32,107 bases of DNA, from positions 1-32,107 of the forward strand of contig DJHY01000169.1 of the NCBI GenBank assembly GCA_002433335.1, given 5' to 3'. Positions 7,313 through 15,866 of this stretch are shown here, one piece after another. Made by a program: the position numbers and the translations under genes. Source of the DNA: Rhodospirillaceae bacterium UBA6608 (GTDB lineage Bacteria; Pseudomonadota; Alphaproteobacteria; Rhodospirillales_A; Casp-alpha2). The notes under the pieces are model-generated. The model worked only from the letters and a program-made list of their open reading frames with translations, made no database searches and was not told the origin of the DNA. How positions within the stretch are numbered: the stretch's first letter is position 1; each line of letters opens with the position of its first letter.

Positions 7313-8256
7313 CGACGCCCAAAGTGACCGTCCTAACCTCTGTCCTGAACGGCGAGGAATTCCTGGCCGAGGCGATCGACAGCATCCTCGCGCAAAGCTT
7401 CGCCGATTTTGAATTCATCATCGTCGACAATGCCTCGACCGACCGCACGCCCGACATCATCCAGTCCTACGACGATCCGCGGGTCATCCATTTGCGCAAC
7501 CCGGAGACCCTGAACCTCAGCCAGTCATTAAACAAGGGCTTGGCCGCGGCGCGGGGCGAGTATGTCGCCCGCCTGGACGCCGACGATTTCGCCATGCCGG
7601 ATCGACTCGACCAACAAATTTCCTTTCTGGATAACAACCCGCACGTCGCCCTGGTCGCCAGCGCTTGGACCGATTTTGGGCATGGCTATGCCTTTCCCGG
7701 CGTTCTATCGCCAATCCCGCCGCAATCGCATTCAGAACTGATCACTGCCCTGGCTGCGGACAATATTCTGGCCCATTCGACCATCACCTTTCGGCGCAAG
7801 CCGGTTCTGGACTTGGGCGGATATCCAGAAGACTATGCGTATTGCATGGATTACGTTCTTTACCTTCGATTGGCGGAAACTCATCAGTTGGCTGCTCTTG
7901 GCGAAGCAACGGTCGCAATGCGCAACCACGACAAACAGATTACCGTCGATCCTTCGTGGCAATTGCCGCGCGCCGTAGAATTGGCCCGTGCGACCATTGA
8001 ATTTGCCGCTCTACCGAATCAAGCAATCTCGACAACCCGCGCGGCACGGACGCAACAGGCAAAATCCTGCTTTCGCGCCGCTTTGTTGGCGCTCCGGGTC
8101 GGTCGGATCGGCCCTGCCTTAGGTTGGATTTGGCTTGGGCTCGCATCCGGTCCGCGCGCGCTGGTTTCGATTACACTCGCATTCGCGAAGCGCCTATTAA
8201 CCGGCTCCGGCCAGCCCCGTCACTTGCCCGGCCAAGGGCCGATGCCACACTCATGA
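7309..8256 (+). CDS. Glycosyltransferase family 2
   Basis: A 315-aa GT-A fold transferase. The N-terminal VTVLTSVLNGEEFLAEAID and the IIVDNASTDRT segment are classic GT2, and the metal-binding DXD is D90-A-D92-D93 in RLDADDFAMPDR. It probably transfers the deoxysugar made by the preceding module to a lipid-linked acceptor at the inner face of the membrane; this is inferred from the ATGA overlap with the reductase gene. The C-terminal 100 residues include a hydrophobic stretch (about 262-285) that may touch the membrane. From about 7660 to the stop, codons become visibly more A/T-rich than in the first half and than in the following hisH-like gene, which suggests a recombination boundary inside or beside the gene. 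Confidence 0.88.
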   Translation: MTTPKVTVLTSVLNGEEFLAEAIDSILAQSFADFEFIIVDNASTDRTPDIIQSYDDPRVIHLRNPETLNLSQSLNKGLAAARGEYVARLDADDFAMPDRLDQQISFLDNNPHVALVASAWTDFGHGYAFPGVLSPIPPQSHSELITALAADNILAHSTITFRRKPVLDLGGYPEDYAYCMDYVLYLRLAETHQLAALGEATVAMRNHDKQITVDPSWQLPRAVELARATIEFAALPNQAISTTRAARTQQAKSCFRAALLALRVGRIGPALGWIWLGLASGPRALVSITLAFAKRLLTGSGQPRHLPGQGPMPHS

Positions 8257-8269
8257 CCGGATGCAATCC

Positions 8270-8890
8270 ATGATCGTCATCGTCGATATCGGCATCGGCA
8301 ACCTGGGCGCCATCCGCAACATGCTGCGCAAGGTCGGGGCCGACAGCAAGATCAGCTCGGACACAGCCGATATCCAATCGGCCGACAAGCTCATCCTGCC
8401 GGGCGTCGGTGCTTTCGACCACGGCATGCAGGCTCTGGCCGACAGCGGCCTTGCCGATCCGTTGAACGAACAGGTCCTGGAGCGGCGCAAGCCCGTCCTG
8501 GGTATCTGCCTGGGCGCGCAGATGCTGGGCCGACGAAGCGAGGAAGGAAGCCTCCCCGGTCTGGGATGGATCGACATGGATGTCATTCGCTTCCCCCGCG
8601 AGAGCGGCCTGAAGGTTCCGCATATGGGTTGGAACGTCGTCACTCCGACCAATGTCGGAAACGAGATCCATCCGTTGTTCGCGGGTAACGACAGCGAGCC
8701 CCGGTTCTATTTCGTCCATTCTTATTACATGTCCTGCGACCGGGACGGCGACATCGCGGCGACCTGCGACTACGGCCGCCCGTTCACCGCCGCCGTCGCC
8801 CGGGACAACATCTGGGGTGTGCAGTTCCACCCGGAAAAAAGCCACCGTTTCGGCGCGGCGTTGCTGCGCAATTTCGCGGAAAATGCGTGA
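8270..8890 (+). CDS. hisH: HisH-type glutamine amidotransferase subunit of a sugar-amidination system
   Basis: A 206-aa class I glutaminase of the HisH family. The triad is complete: nucleophile C80 in GICLGAQM, and H187 and E189 in QFHPEKS. The HisH signature PHMGWN is at about 118-122. It releases ammonia from glutamine and delivers it to a HisF-type partner encoded immediately downstream (TGA directly followed by ATG). No other histidine gene is present, and the third gene is a WbpG-type amidotransferase, so this copy most likely feeds acetamidino-sugar synthesis, as HisH2 does in Pseudomonas aeruginosa O5 and WbuY in some Escherichia coli O-antigens. I start at ATG 8270 because HisH proteins begin MIVIVDxGxGN. 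The in-frame ATG at 8261 would add only three residues. Neither start has a good Shine-Dalgarno sequence. Confidence 0.9.
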   Translation: MIVIVDIGIGNLGAIRNMLRKVGADSKISSDTADIQSADKLILPGVGAFDHGMQALADSGLADPLNEQVLERRKPVLGICLGAQMLGRRSEEGSLPGLGWIDMDVIRFPRESGLKVPHMGWNVVTPTNVGNEIHPLFAGNDSEPRFYFVHSYYMSCDRDGDIAATCDYGRPFTAAVARDNIWGVQFHPEKSHRFGAALLRNFAENA

Positions 8891-9655
8891 ATGATTCCAC
8901 CACGCGTCATACCGGTCCTACTGCTCCGCGGACGCGGCTTGTACAAGACCGTCAAGTTCAAGGACCCGATTTACGTCGGGGACCCGTTGAACACGGTCCG
9001 CCTGTTCAACGAGAAGGAAGCCAACGAGATCGTCGTCCTGGACATCGGCGCGACCGCCGACGGCCGGGGGCCCAATTTCGAGTTCCTGGAAGACCTGGCC
9101 TCCGAGTGCTTCATGCCGTTCGCCTATGGCGGTGGGATCACCACCGTCGACGAGATCAAGAAGCTGTTTTTCCTGGGTGCTGAAAAAGCAATCGTCAACG
9201 CTTCGGCCTTCGACCGCCCCGAACTGATCAACGAGGCCGCGAAACAGTTCGGATCACAGAGCATCGTCGCCTCCATCGACGTGAAGAAAAAAATGCTCGG
9301 CGGCATGGAAGTCTACACCCACAACGGCAGCCGCGGCCGCAAACGCAAACCGGTCGAATTCGCCAAGGAAGTCGAAGACCGAGGTGCCGGCGAAATCCTG
9401 ATCAACGCCATCGACCGTGACGGCACGATGCAAGGCTACGATCTGGACCTGATCGGCGAGGTCGCCGACGCGGTGTCCGTTCCCGTCGTCGCCTGCGGCG
9501 GCGCCGGCAAGCCGGAAGACTTTCGCCAGGCCATTGCCCGCGGTGCCGCCGCCGTGGCGGCGGGCGCCTATTTCGTATTTCAAGGAAAGCACCGCGCGGT
9601 GCTGATCAGCTATCCCAGCGAGGATGAGCTGAACACGATCTTCACACCGGAATAA
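8891..9655 (+). CDS. hisF: HisF-like ammonia-channel subunit of a sugar-amidination system
   Basis: A 254-aa TIM barrel colinear with HisF. In Thermotoga maritima HisF numbering, the catalytic base D11 (in CLDV) is replaced by L11 here (IPVLLLR), while D130 is kept (SIDV). The residues that gate ammonia entry are kept: R5, E46, K99 and E168 (equivalent to E167). The phosphate-site segments YGGGI and ACGGAG are also present. The pattern suggests an ammonia conduit that no longer does the imidazole-glycerol-phosphate cyclase reaction. It starts one base after the hisH-like stop and ends 3 bases before the WbpG-like gene. This matches the HisH2-HisF2-WbpG and WbuY-WbuZ-WbuX sets known from O-antigen loci. 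A role in histidine synthesis is unlikely. Confidence 0.9.
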   Translation: MIPPRVIPVLLLRGRGLYKTVKFKDPIYVGDPLNTVRLFNEKEANEIVVLDIGATADGRGPNFEFLEDLASECFMPFAYGGGITTVDEIKKLFFLGAEKAIVNASAFDRPELINEAAKQFGSQSIVASIDVKKKMLGGMEVYTHNGSRGRKRKPVEFAKEVEDRGAGEILINAIDRDGTMQGYDLDLIGEVADAVSVPVVACGGAGKPEDFRQAIARGAAAVAAGAYFVFQGKHRAVLISYPSEDELNTIFTPE

Positions 9656-9658
9656 TAA

Positions 9659-11953
9659 ATGACCGACATTGAATACCAAGTTTGCACCCGGTGCGTCATG
9701 GACACATCGGACCCGGAAATCACTTTCGATGCCCAGGGCGTGTGCAATCACTGTCATGCGTTTGACCAGATGGTCGGCACGGACTGGCTGCCCGGTCCGG
9801 CGGGAAAACCGCATCTGGATTCGCTGCTCGCCGAGATCAAGGCCTGGGGCAAGGGCCGCGAATACGATTGCACGATCGGCCTTTCGGGTGGCGCCGATTC
9901 TTCCTATCTGGCTTATCTCGCCGCCAAGGAATGGGGCCTGCGTCCGCTGGCCGTGCATGTGGACACAGGATGGAATTCGCCCTTCGCCGTCCGCAATATC
10001 GAAAACCTGGTCAAGAAACTGAACATCGATCTCTACACCTTCGTCATCGACTGGGAAGAGATGCGCGACCTGCAGGTCGCCTTTTTGAGATCCGGCGTCG
10101 CCAACCAGGATACGCCCCAGGATCATGCAATCTTCGCCAAGCTGTTCAGCTTCACCGCCGAGAACAAAATTCGCTACGTTCTGTCGGGGCACAACATCGC
10201 GACCGAGAGCGTGTTGCCCGAGTCCTGGGAGTACACGCCGCGCGACGACAAACACATCCGCGCCATCCACCGCCGCTTCGGCACGCGCCCCCTGAAGACG
10301 CTGCCGATCATGTCTGTGTTTCGAAGCTTCCTCTACGCCCGCCTTGCGCCGATCAAGTTTTTGCCGGGGATGAAGATCGTCAACCCGCTGAACTTCGTCG
10401 ATTACACCAAGGACAAGGCCAAGGAAGAACTGTCCCGGGAAATCGGCTGGCAGGAATACGGCGCCAAGCACTTCGAATCCCGGTTCACGAAATTCTTCCA
10501 GGCCTACTGGCTGCCCAAGCGGTTCGGCTACGACAAGCGCCGCGCGCACCTGTCGTCGCTGGTGCTGTCCGGCCAGATCAGCCGGGATCAGGCGCTGGCC
10601 GAATTGGACAAACCCATGTACCCGCCCGAAGAGTTGGCGGAAGACATGGAGTTCGTGCGCAAGAAGCTGGAGTTGAGCGAAACCGAGTTTGAGGAAATCC
10701 TCTCCGCGCCGACGCATCACCACACGGAATATCCGTCCTATGCCCGTTTGGGTCGTGCCTGGCGACGCGTGCAAAGGGCGCTGCAATCCCTGCGGCGCAG
10801 CCTGACGTCCAAACCAAGAACCAACGCCCCCAACGGCAAGCTCGATATCTGCATTCTGGGGTCCGCCAGCGATACCCACGTCGTGACCCGCGCCCGCGCC
10901 ATCGCCCGCCAAGGCCACAAGGTAACGATGATCTCGCGCGTGCCTGGATCGACGAACGAGATTCCCATCCTGGTCCCGAAGGGCTTCTCCACGCCGTTCA
11001 ACTTCGTCAACAAGGCACTGGTTGTGTTGCCCTTGGCCTGGATGATCTGGCGGCAGCGCGCAGACGTGTTCTACGCGCATTACGCGGCCGAATACGAATG
11101 CTGGCTCGCGGCCCTGTTACGGCGGCGGCCCTTCGCCATTAACGCCATGGGCTCCGACGTGCTGATCGAGGCAACGGGCCGTCGCGGGCCACTGCGCGCC
11201 TGGCTGACCCGCTTCGCATTGCGGTCGGCAAAGGCCGTCACTGTGAAGTCGCCCTACCTGGCGCAAACCGTCCTTGATCTCGGGATTGAGCCCGCCCGCG
11301 TTTCCGAAGTCATCTGGGGGATCGATCCCAAGAATTACCATCGCGATGCCGAGAAGCGCCGCGAATGGCGCAAGCATTGGGACGTCGGTGAAGATGCATT
11401 GGTTATTCTCAGCCCCCGTCCGCTGGAGAAACTTTACCGGCAGCATCTGGCGATTCAGGCCCTTCCCAAGGTTCTTGAGAAATACCCCGATGCGATTCTG
11501 GCATTGTCCGAGTTCAAACAAGACATGACCTATCGGCGGGAACTGGAAGCACTGGCCCGGGAGCTCGGGATCAGCGCCCATGTCCGCTACGTCGCACCGC
11601 AGACCGAAGAAAACATGCCGGGCCTGTTGTCGGCGGCGGATGCCATCGTCAGCCTTGCCTATACCGATGGGACGCCGCAGACAGTGCTGGAAGCACAGGC
11701 CTGCGATACGCCCGTTCTGATCGCGGACATTCCCGACATCCGCCATGTTTTCACGGACCGCAAGAATTGCCTTTTCTCGACGGACGAGCCCGGCTCGATC
11801 GCCGATGGCCTGATCCAGATTGCATCGAACGAGACCTTGCGCAATGCGATCATTGCCGGTGGACAGCAGTTGGTTTCGGAAAAAGCCAACCTGCCCCGTG
11901 AACTTGAACGCGTCGAAGGCATCCTGCGCGGCGTCGTTTCCGGCACCGCCTGA
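9659..11953 (+). CDS. Fusion: WbpG/WbuX-type N-acetyl sugar amidotransferase plus GT4 glycosyltransferase
   Basis: A 764-aa two-domain protein. Residues 1 to about 385 form an N-acetyl sugar amidotransferase: zinc-binding-type cysteines C9, C12, C29 and C32 (CTRC and CNHC), an ATP-pyrophosphatase PP-loop SGGADS at 76-81, and a typical ending around EYPSYARLG. This domain would use ATP and ammonia from the HisH-HisF pair to convert an N-acetyl group to an acetamidino group. After a basic linker (about 360-387), residues 388-764 form a GT-B fold GT4: LDICILGSASDTHV at the start, SPRPLEKLY, then TDGTPQTVLEAQACDTPV carrying the conserved acidic donor-binding residues. In Pseudomonas aeruginosa O5 the corresponding wbpG and wbpH are separate, adjacent genes. 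No internal ATG or ribosome binding site is visible at the junction, so the fusion appears real. The next gene starts 34 bases on. Confidence 0.9.
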   Translation: MTDIEYQVCTRCVMDTSDPEITFDAQGVCNHCHAFDQMVGTDWLPGPAGKPHLDSLLAEIKAWGKGREYDCTIGLSGGADSSYLAYLAAKEWGLRPLAVHVDTGWNSPFAVRNIENLVKKLNIDLYTFVIDWEEMRDLQVAFLRSGVANQDTPQDHAIFAKLFSFTAENKIRYVLSGHNIATESVLPESWEYTPRDDKHIRAIHRRFGTRPLKTLPIMSVFRSFLYARLAPIKFLPGMKIVNPLNFVDYTKDKAKEELSREIGWQEYGAKHFESRFTKFFQAYWLPKRFGYDKRRAHLSSLVLSGQISRDQALAELDKPMYPPEELAEDMEFVRKKLELSETEFEEILSAPTHHHTEYPSYARLGRAWRRVQRALQSLRRSLTSKPRTNAPNGKLDICILGSASDTHVVTRARAIARQGHKVTMISRVPGSTNEIPILVPKGFSTPFNFVNKALVVLPLAWMIWRQRADVFYAHYAAEYECWLAALLRRRPFAINAMGSDVLIEATGRRGPLRAWLTRFALRSAKAVTVKSPYLAQTVLDLGIEPARVSEVIWGIDPKNYHRDAEKRREWRKHWDVGEDALVILSPRPLEKLYRQHLAIQALPKVLEKYPDAILALSEFKQDMTYRRELEALARELGISAHVRYVAPQTEENMPGLLSAADAIVSLAYTDGTPQTVLEAQACDTPVLIADIPDIRHVFTDRKNCLFSTDEPGSIADGLIQIASNETLRNAIIAGGQQLVSEKANLPRELERVEGILRGVVSGTA

Positions 11954-11987
11954 CCATTCACACAAGACCCGACCCAAAGCTGAAACC

Positions 11988-13925
11988 ATGTGCGGCCTGA
12001 CCGGCATTTTCGACCCGCGCGTATCGGCGCCCCTCGCCGAAACCTTGCGCGCGATGACCGACCGTCAGGCTCATCGCGGGCCGGACGGCGACGGCCATTG
12101 GTGCGACGAGGCGGCGGGCATCGCCCTGGGCCATCGGCGACTGTCGATCATCGATCTCAGCCCCGCCGGGGCGCAGCCGATGGCGTCGCCTTGCGGACGC
12201 TACGTCATCGCCTATAACGGCGAGGTCTATAACGCCGAGGACATCCGCGCCGAGCTCGCCGCCGCCGGATATACGCCCGACTATCGCGGCCATTCGGATA
12301 CCGAGGTCATGCTCGCCGCGATTTCCCATTGGGGCCTGCGCCCGGCGTTGGAGCGTTTCATCGGCATGTTCGCCTTCGCCCTTTGGGACCGCGAAGAACG
12401 CCGCCTGACCTTGGCCCGCGACCGCTTGGGCATCAAGCCGCTGTATTGGGGCGAAGACGGCGACCTGTTCCTGTTCGCGTCGGAGCTGAAGTCGTTCCAC
12501 GCCCATCCCGGCTTCCGGCCCCGGGTCGACCGCGGCGCGCTGGCCGCGTTCATGCGCTACAACTACGTTCCCGCCCCGGCCTCTATATATAAAGGCGTGT
12601 TCAAGCTGGAACCGGGATGCCTGCTGACCAAGCAGGCCGACGGCCCGGCACGGGTCGAGCGCTACTGGGACCTGCGCCGCATCGCCCGCGAGGGCCAGGC
12701 CGCCCCTCGCGACCTTGCCGATGCCGCCGCCATCGACGAAGCCGACCAATTGATCGGCGATGCCGTGAAGCGGCGCATGGTGTCCGACGTGCCGTTGGGC
12801 GCATTCCTGTCGGGTGGGATCGATTCATCGACCGTCGCCGCCCTGATGCAGGCCCATAGCGACCGGCCCGTCAAAACATTCTCCATCGGCTTCGACGTCG
12901 ACGGCTTCGACGAAGCGCCCCATGCCGCCGCCGTGGCCAAGCATCTGGGCACCGACCACACGGAGCTTTACGTCGACCCCAAGCAAGCGTTGGACGTCAT
13001 TCCCCAACTACCGGATTTTTATGACGAGCCATTCGCCGATTCATCACAGATCCCGACCTATCTGGTCTCTGCCCTGACCCGCCAACATGTCACCGTGGCA
13101 TTGTCCGGCGACGGCGGCGACGAGGTCTTCGCCGGATATACGCGTTATTCCTGGGGCGACCTGCTGCGCCGTCGCACCGGGCGCATCCCCCGGCCGCTGC
13201 GCGCCGCCGCCGCGCGGATGATTTATCTGTTGGGCGAGGAAGGCTGGGACCGGGTGTTGTCGATCCTGCCCGCCTCGAAACTGCCGAGCCACCCCGGACA
13301 GAAGATGCACAAGCTGGCCGACGTCCTGGCCCAACCCGACGACATGGCCCTGTTCCGCAGGCTGATCACGGCCTGGCGCGATCCGGCGGCGCTGGTGCCC
13401 GGTGCGGTGGAAACGCCGACCGTCGCCTGGGACGACACGGCGCGCGATGACGTGCCTGCGTTCATGGAATGCATGCAGATGTTGGACACCCTTACCTATC
13501 TGCCCGACGACATCCTGACCAAGGTCGACCGCGCCTCGATGGCCGTCAGCCTGGAAGCCCGGGTGCCGCTGCTCGACCATCGGGTCGTTGAGTTCGCCTG
13601 GTCCCTGCCGCGCCGCCTGCGTGTGCGCGACGGTCAGGGCAAATGGGTGTTGCGCCGGGTGCTCGACCGATATGTCCCCCCTGCGATCACCGAGCGGCCC
13701 AAGATGGGATTCGGCATTCCCGTCGATCATTGGATCAAGGGCCCGCTGCGCGACTGGGCCGAAGACCTGTTGTCGACGGAGGCCCTGGCCGAGGGCGGGT
13801 TGCTGGACCCTGCGCCGATCCGTCATGCCTGGGGCGAGCACCTGGCCGGAACGCGCAACCGCACGACCGAGCTGTGGAGCGTCCTGATGTTCCAGGCCTG
13901 GCGCCGCCGCTGGGGAGGCGCCTGA
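11988..13925 (+). CDS. asnB: Asparagine synthase-type glutamine-dependent amidotransferase (copy 1)
   Basis: A 645-aa AsnB-family protein. The start is fixed by Met-Cys: C2 becomes the N-terminal nucleophile after Met removal, and MCGLTGIF is the family signature. Glutaminase residues are visible in AHRGPDGDG, YNGEVYN and HSDTEVML. The synthetase domain has the ATP-binding SGGIDSS of the PP-loop near residue 280. Family members use ATP and glutamine to amidate a carboxylate. In polysaccharide loci, homologues such as WbpS amidate uronic acids, and that is the likely role here because the same locus makes a uronic acid. Making free asparagine is the alternative. An open frame extends upstream to 11820 inside the preceding gene, but the Met-Cys rule rejects a longer form. 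It is followed after 2 bases by a second, divergent copy. Confidence 0.88.
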   Translation: MCGLTGIFDPRVSAPLAETLRAMTDRQAHRGPDGDGHWCDEAAGIALGHRRLSIIDLSPAGAQPMASPCGRYVIAYNGEVYNAEDIRAELAAAGYTPDYRGHSDTEVMLAAISHWGLRPALERFIGMFAFALWDREERRLTLARDRLGIKPLYWGEDGDLFLFASELKSFHAHPGFRPRVDRGALAAFMRYNYVPAPASIYKGVFKLEPGCLLTKQADGPARVERYWDLRRIAREGQAAPRDLADAAAIDEADQLIGDAVKRRMVSDVPLGAFLSGGIDSSTVAALMQAHSDRPVKTFSIGFDVDGFDEAPHAAAVAKHLGTDHTELYVDPKQALDVIPQLPDFYDEPFADSSQIPTYLVSALTRQHVTVALSGDGGDEVFAGYTRYSWGDLLRRRTGRIPRPLRAAAARMIYLLGEEGWDRVLSILPASKLPSHPGQKMHKLADVLAQPDDMALFRRLITAWRDPAALVPGAVETPTVAWDDTARDDVPAFMECMQMLDTLTYLPDDILTKVDRASMAVSLEARVPLLDHRVVEFAWSLPRRLRVRDGQGKWVLRRVLDRYVPPAITERPKMGFGIPVDHWIKGPLRDWAEDLLSTEALAEGGLLDPAPIRHAWGEHLAGTRNRTTELWSVLMFQAWRRRWGGA

Positions 13926-13927
13926 TC

Positions 13928-15862
13928 ATGTGCGGTATCGCGGGCATCGTCGCCGGAGCGAACCGCAGCGTCGACGCGGGCGAGTTGGCGCGCCTGTCCG
14001 CCGCCATCGCCCATCGCGGCCCGGACGACCAAGGGGCCGGCGCTTGGTCCGCCGACGGCGGCATCGCCGCCGCGTCCGATTGCGCGGCCTTGGCCATGGG
14101 GGCAAAGGTCGGCTTGGCCCATCGCCGCCTGTCGATCATCGACACCGGCCCTGGCGGCCACCAGCCGATGGCGACCGAAGACGGCAAGTTCGTCCTGATC
14201 ACCAACGGCGAGATCTACAATTACCTGGAACTGCGGCGCGAGTTGGAAGCCGAGGGCGCGACCTTCCGCACCCAGTCGGACACGGAAGTTCTGTTGGTCG
14301 CCCTGGCCCGCTGGGGCGTGGCGCGAACCCTGCCGCGCTTGATCGGCATGTTCGCCTTCGCCTTTGTCGATACGGCGGCGCGGACCCTGACCCTGGGGCG
14401 CGATCCGTTCGGCATCAAGCCGCTGGTCTGGTCGCTGCGCGGCGGCGACCTGGCCTTCGCGTCTGAGCCGGGGGCCTTGCTGGAACTAACCGGCCTATCC
14501 CGCGCCGTCGAACCGCAGGCGCTGTACGACTATCTGCGGTTCGGATTGACCGACCGGGGAACCGGCACCCTGTTCCGCGACATTCACCATCTGCCGCCCG
14601 CGTCCTTCGCGACCATCCACCTGGACCGCGTCGCAGCACCCGCGCCCCAGACCTATTGGCGACCGCGCACCGAGCAGACGTCGGACCTGAGCTTCGACGA
14701 GGCGGCGGCCGAATTGGGCCGTTTGTTCCGCCGCTCGGTCGGGCTGCACCTGCGGGCCGATGTGCCGGTCGGCGCGGCCCTGTCGGGCGGGATCGATTCC
14801 TCCGCCGTGGTCTGCGCCATGCGCGAGATCGAGGGCGACAATCTGGACCTGCACACCTTTTCCTTCGTCGCCCCCGGCAGCCGCCACGACGAAGAACGCT
14901 GGGCCGACATCGCCGGGCAGGCGGCGCGGGCGACCATGCACAAGACCACCTCGGACGGCGCGTCCCTCGCCGCCGGATTGGACGGCCTGATCCGCACCCA
15001 GGGCGAGCCCTTCGGATCGACCAGCATCTTCGCCCAGAACCGGGTTTACGCACTGGTCCAAAGCCAGGGCATCAAGGTCACCCTGGACGGACAGGGGGCC
15101 GATGAAATCCTGGCCGGATACGTCCCGTTCCTGGCGGCGCGCTTGGCCAGCATGCTGCGCCGGGGTGATGCCCTAAGCGCGATGCGGCTGCTCAATGCCA
15201 GCCGGGGACAGGCCGGCCCCGTCGGCATGCTGGCGCGGGCGGCGCGGTTCATCCTGCCGGGCGGGATGCAGGCGGCGGCGCGGCGGCTGATCGGTGAGGA
15301 CCTGGTACCCGATTGGATGAACGGCGGCTGGCTGGAAGCACAGGGCGTTTCCGCCCAGGCCCCGCAACAACCGCGCGGCGGGCGGGTCCTGATGGGCGAG
15401 CTGGCGGAAAGTTTGTCGAGCCGCGTCCTGCCCGCGTTGCTGCGCTATCAGGATCGCAATTCGATGTCCTACGCAATCGAAAGCCGGGTGCCGTTCCTGA
15501 TCCCCGAGCTGGTCGATTTCGTCTACGCGTTACCGGAAAAGTTTCTGATTTCCGATGGCGGCGAAAGTAAATGCGTGTTCCGCGCCGCCATGCGCGGGCT
15601 GGTCCCCGACCCGATCCTCGACCGGCGGGACAAGATCGGCTTCATCACCCCGCAGGACGAATGGCTGCGCGAAGCGGGCGGCTGGCTGCAATCGCTGATC
15701 GGCGGCGACGCGGCGCGCGCCGTCCCGGCCATCGACCATCCGGCCCTGAACACCCAGGTCGAACGATTGATCGCGACCGGCGGGGCCATGCCGCAACATG
15801 TTTGGCGGGCGGCCAATCTGATCCGCTGGGCCGAGATCAACCAGGTTTCCTTCGCCGGGTGA
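13928..15862 (+). CDS. asnB: Asparagine synthase-type glutamine-dependent amidotransferase (copy 2)
   Basis: A 644-aa AsnB-family protein. Met-Cys at the start (MCGIAGIV) sets the ATG at 13928, two bases after the previous stop. Glutaminase motifs AHRGPDDQG, ITNGEIYNY and QSDTEVLL and the PP-loop LSGGIDSSAV are all intact, so both domains should be active. It differs clearly from copy 1 along its length (for instance DYLRFGLTDRGTGTLF against FMRYNYVPAPASIY), so this is not a recent tandem duplication; the two probably act on different carboxylates or sugars. It ends 4 bases before the methyltransferase start. The upstream extension of this frame into copy 1 is out-of-frame translation. Confidence 0.88.
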   Translation: MCGIAGIVAGANRSVDAGELARLSAAIAHRGPDDQGAGAWSADGGIAAASDCAALAMGAKVGLAHRRLSIIDTGPGGHQPMATEDGKFVLITNGEIYNYLELRRELEAEGATFRTQSDTEVLLVALARWGVARTLPRLIGMFAFAFVDTAARTLTLGRDPFGIKPLVWSLRGGDLAFASEPGALLELTGLSRAVEPQALYDYLRFGLTDRGTGTLFRDIHHLPPASFATIHLDRVAAPAPQTYWRPRTEQTSDLSFDEAAAELGRLFRRSVGLHLRADVPVGAALSGGIDSSAVVCAMREIEGDNLDLHTFSFVAPGSRHDEERWADIAGQAARATMHKTTSDGASLAAGLDGLIRTQGEPFGSTSIFAQNRVYALVQSQGIKVTLDGQGADEILAGYVPFLAARLASMLRRGDALSAMRLLNASRGQAGPVGMLARAARFILPGGMQAAARRLIGEDLVPDWMNGGWLEAQGVSAQAPQQPRGGRVLMGELAESLSSRVLPALLRYQDRNSMSYAIESRVPFLIPELVDFVYALPEKFLISDGGESKCVFRAAMRGLVPDPILDRRDKIGFITPQDEWLREAGGWLQSLIGGDAARAVPAIDHPALNTQVERLIATGGAMPQHVWRAANLIRWAEINQVSFAG

Positions 15863-15866
15863 CGCC

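Noticed and set aside
8270..9655. hisH and hisF as part of a histidine biosynthesis operon
   Set aside because: No hisB, hisA or hisE neighbours; the HisF copy lacks catalytic Asp11; and a WbpG-type sugar amidotransferase follows directly.
9254..11080. 608-aa open frame on the minus strand
   Set aside because: It is antisense to the HisF-like and WbpG-like genes, has no recognisable domain, and is the kind of long antisense frame expected in GC-rich coding DNA.
12584..12595. TATATATAAAGG resembling a strong -10 element
   Set aside because: It lies inside the first asnB gene and reads as ordinary codons for a conserved-looking Ser-Ile-Tyr-Lys segment; no matching -35 or downstream gene start is near.
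13643..13927. Upstream extension of the second asnB frame
   Set aside because: AsnB-type enzymes need Cys as residue 2 to expose the nucleophile, which fixes the start at 13928; the extension is out-of-frame sequence of copy 1.
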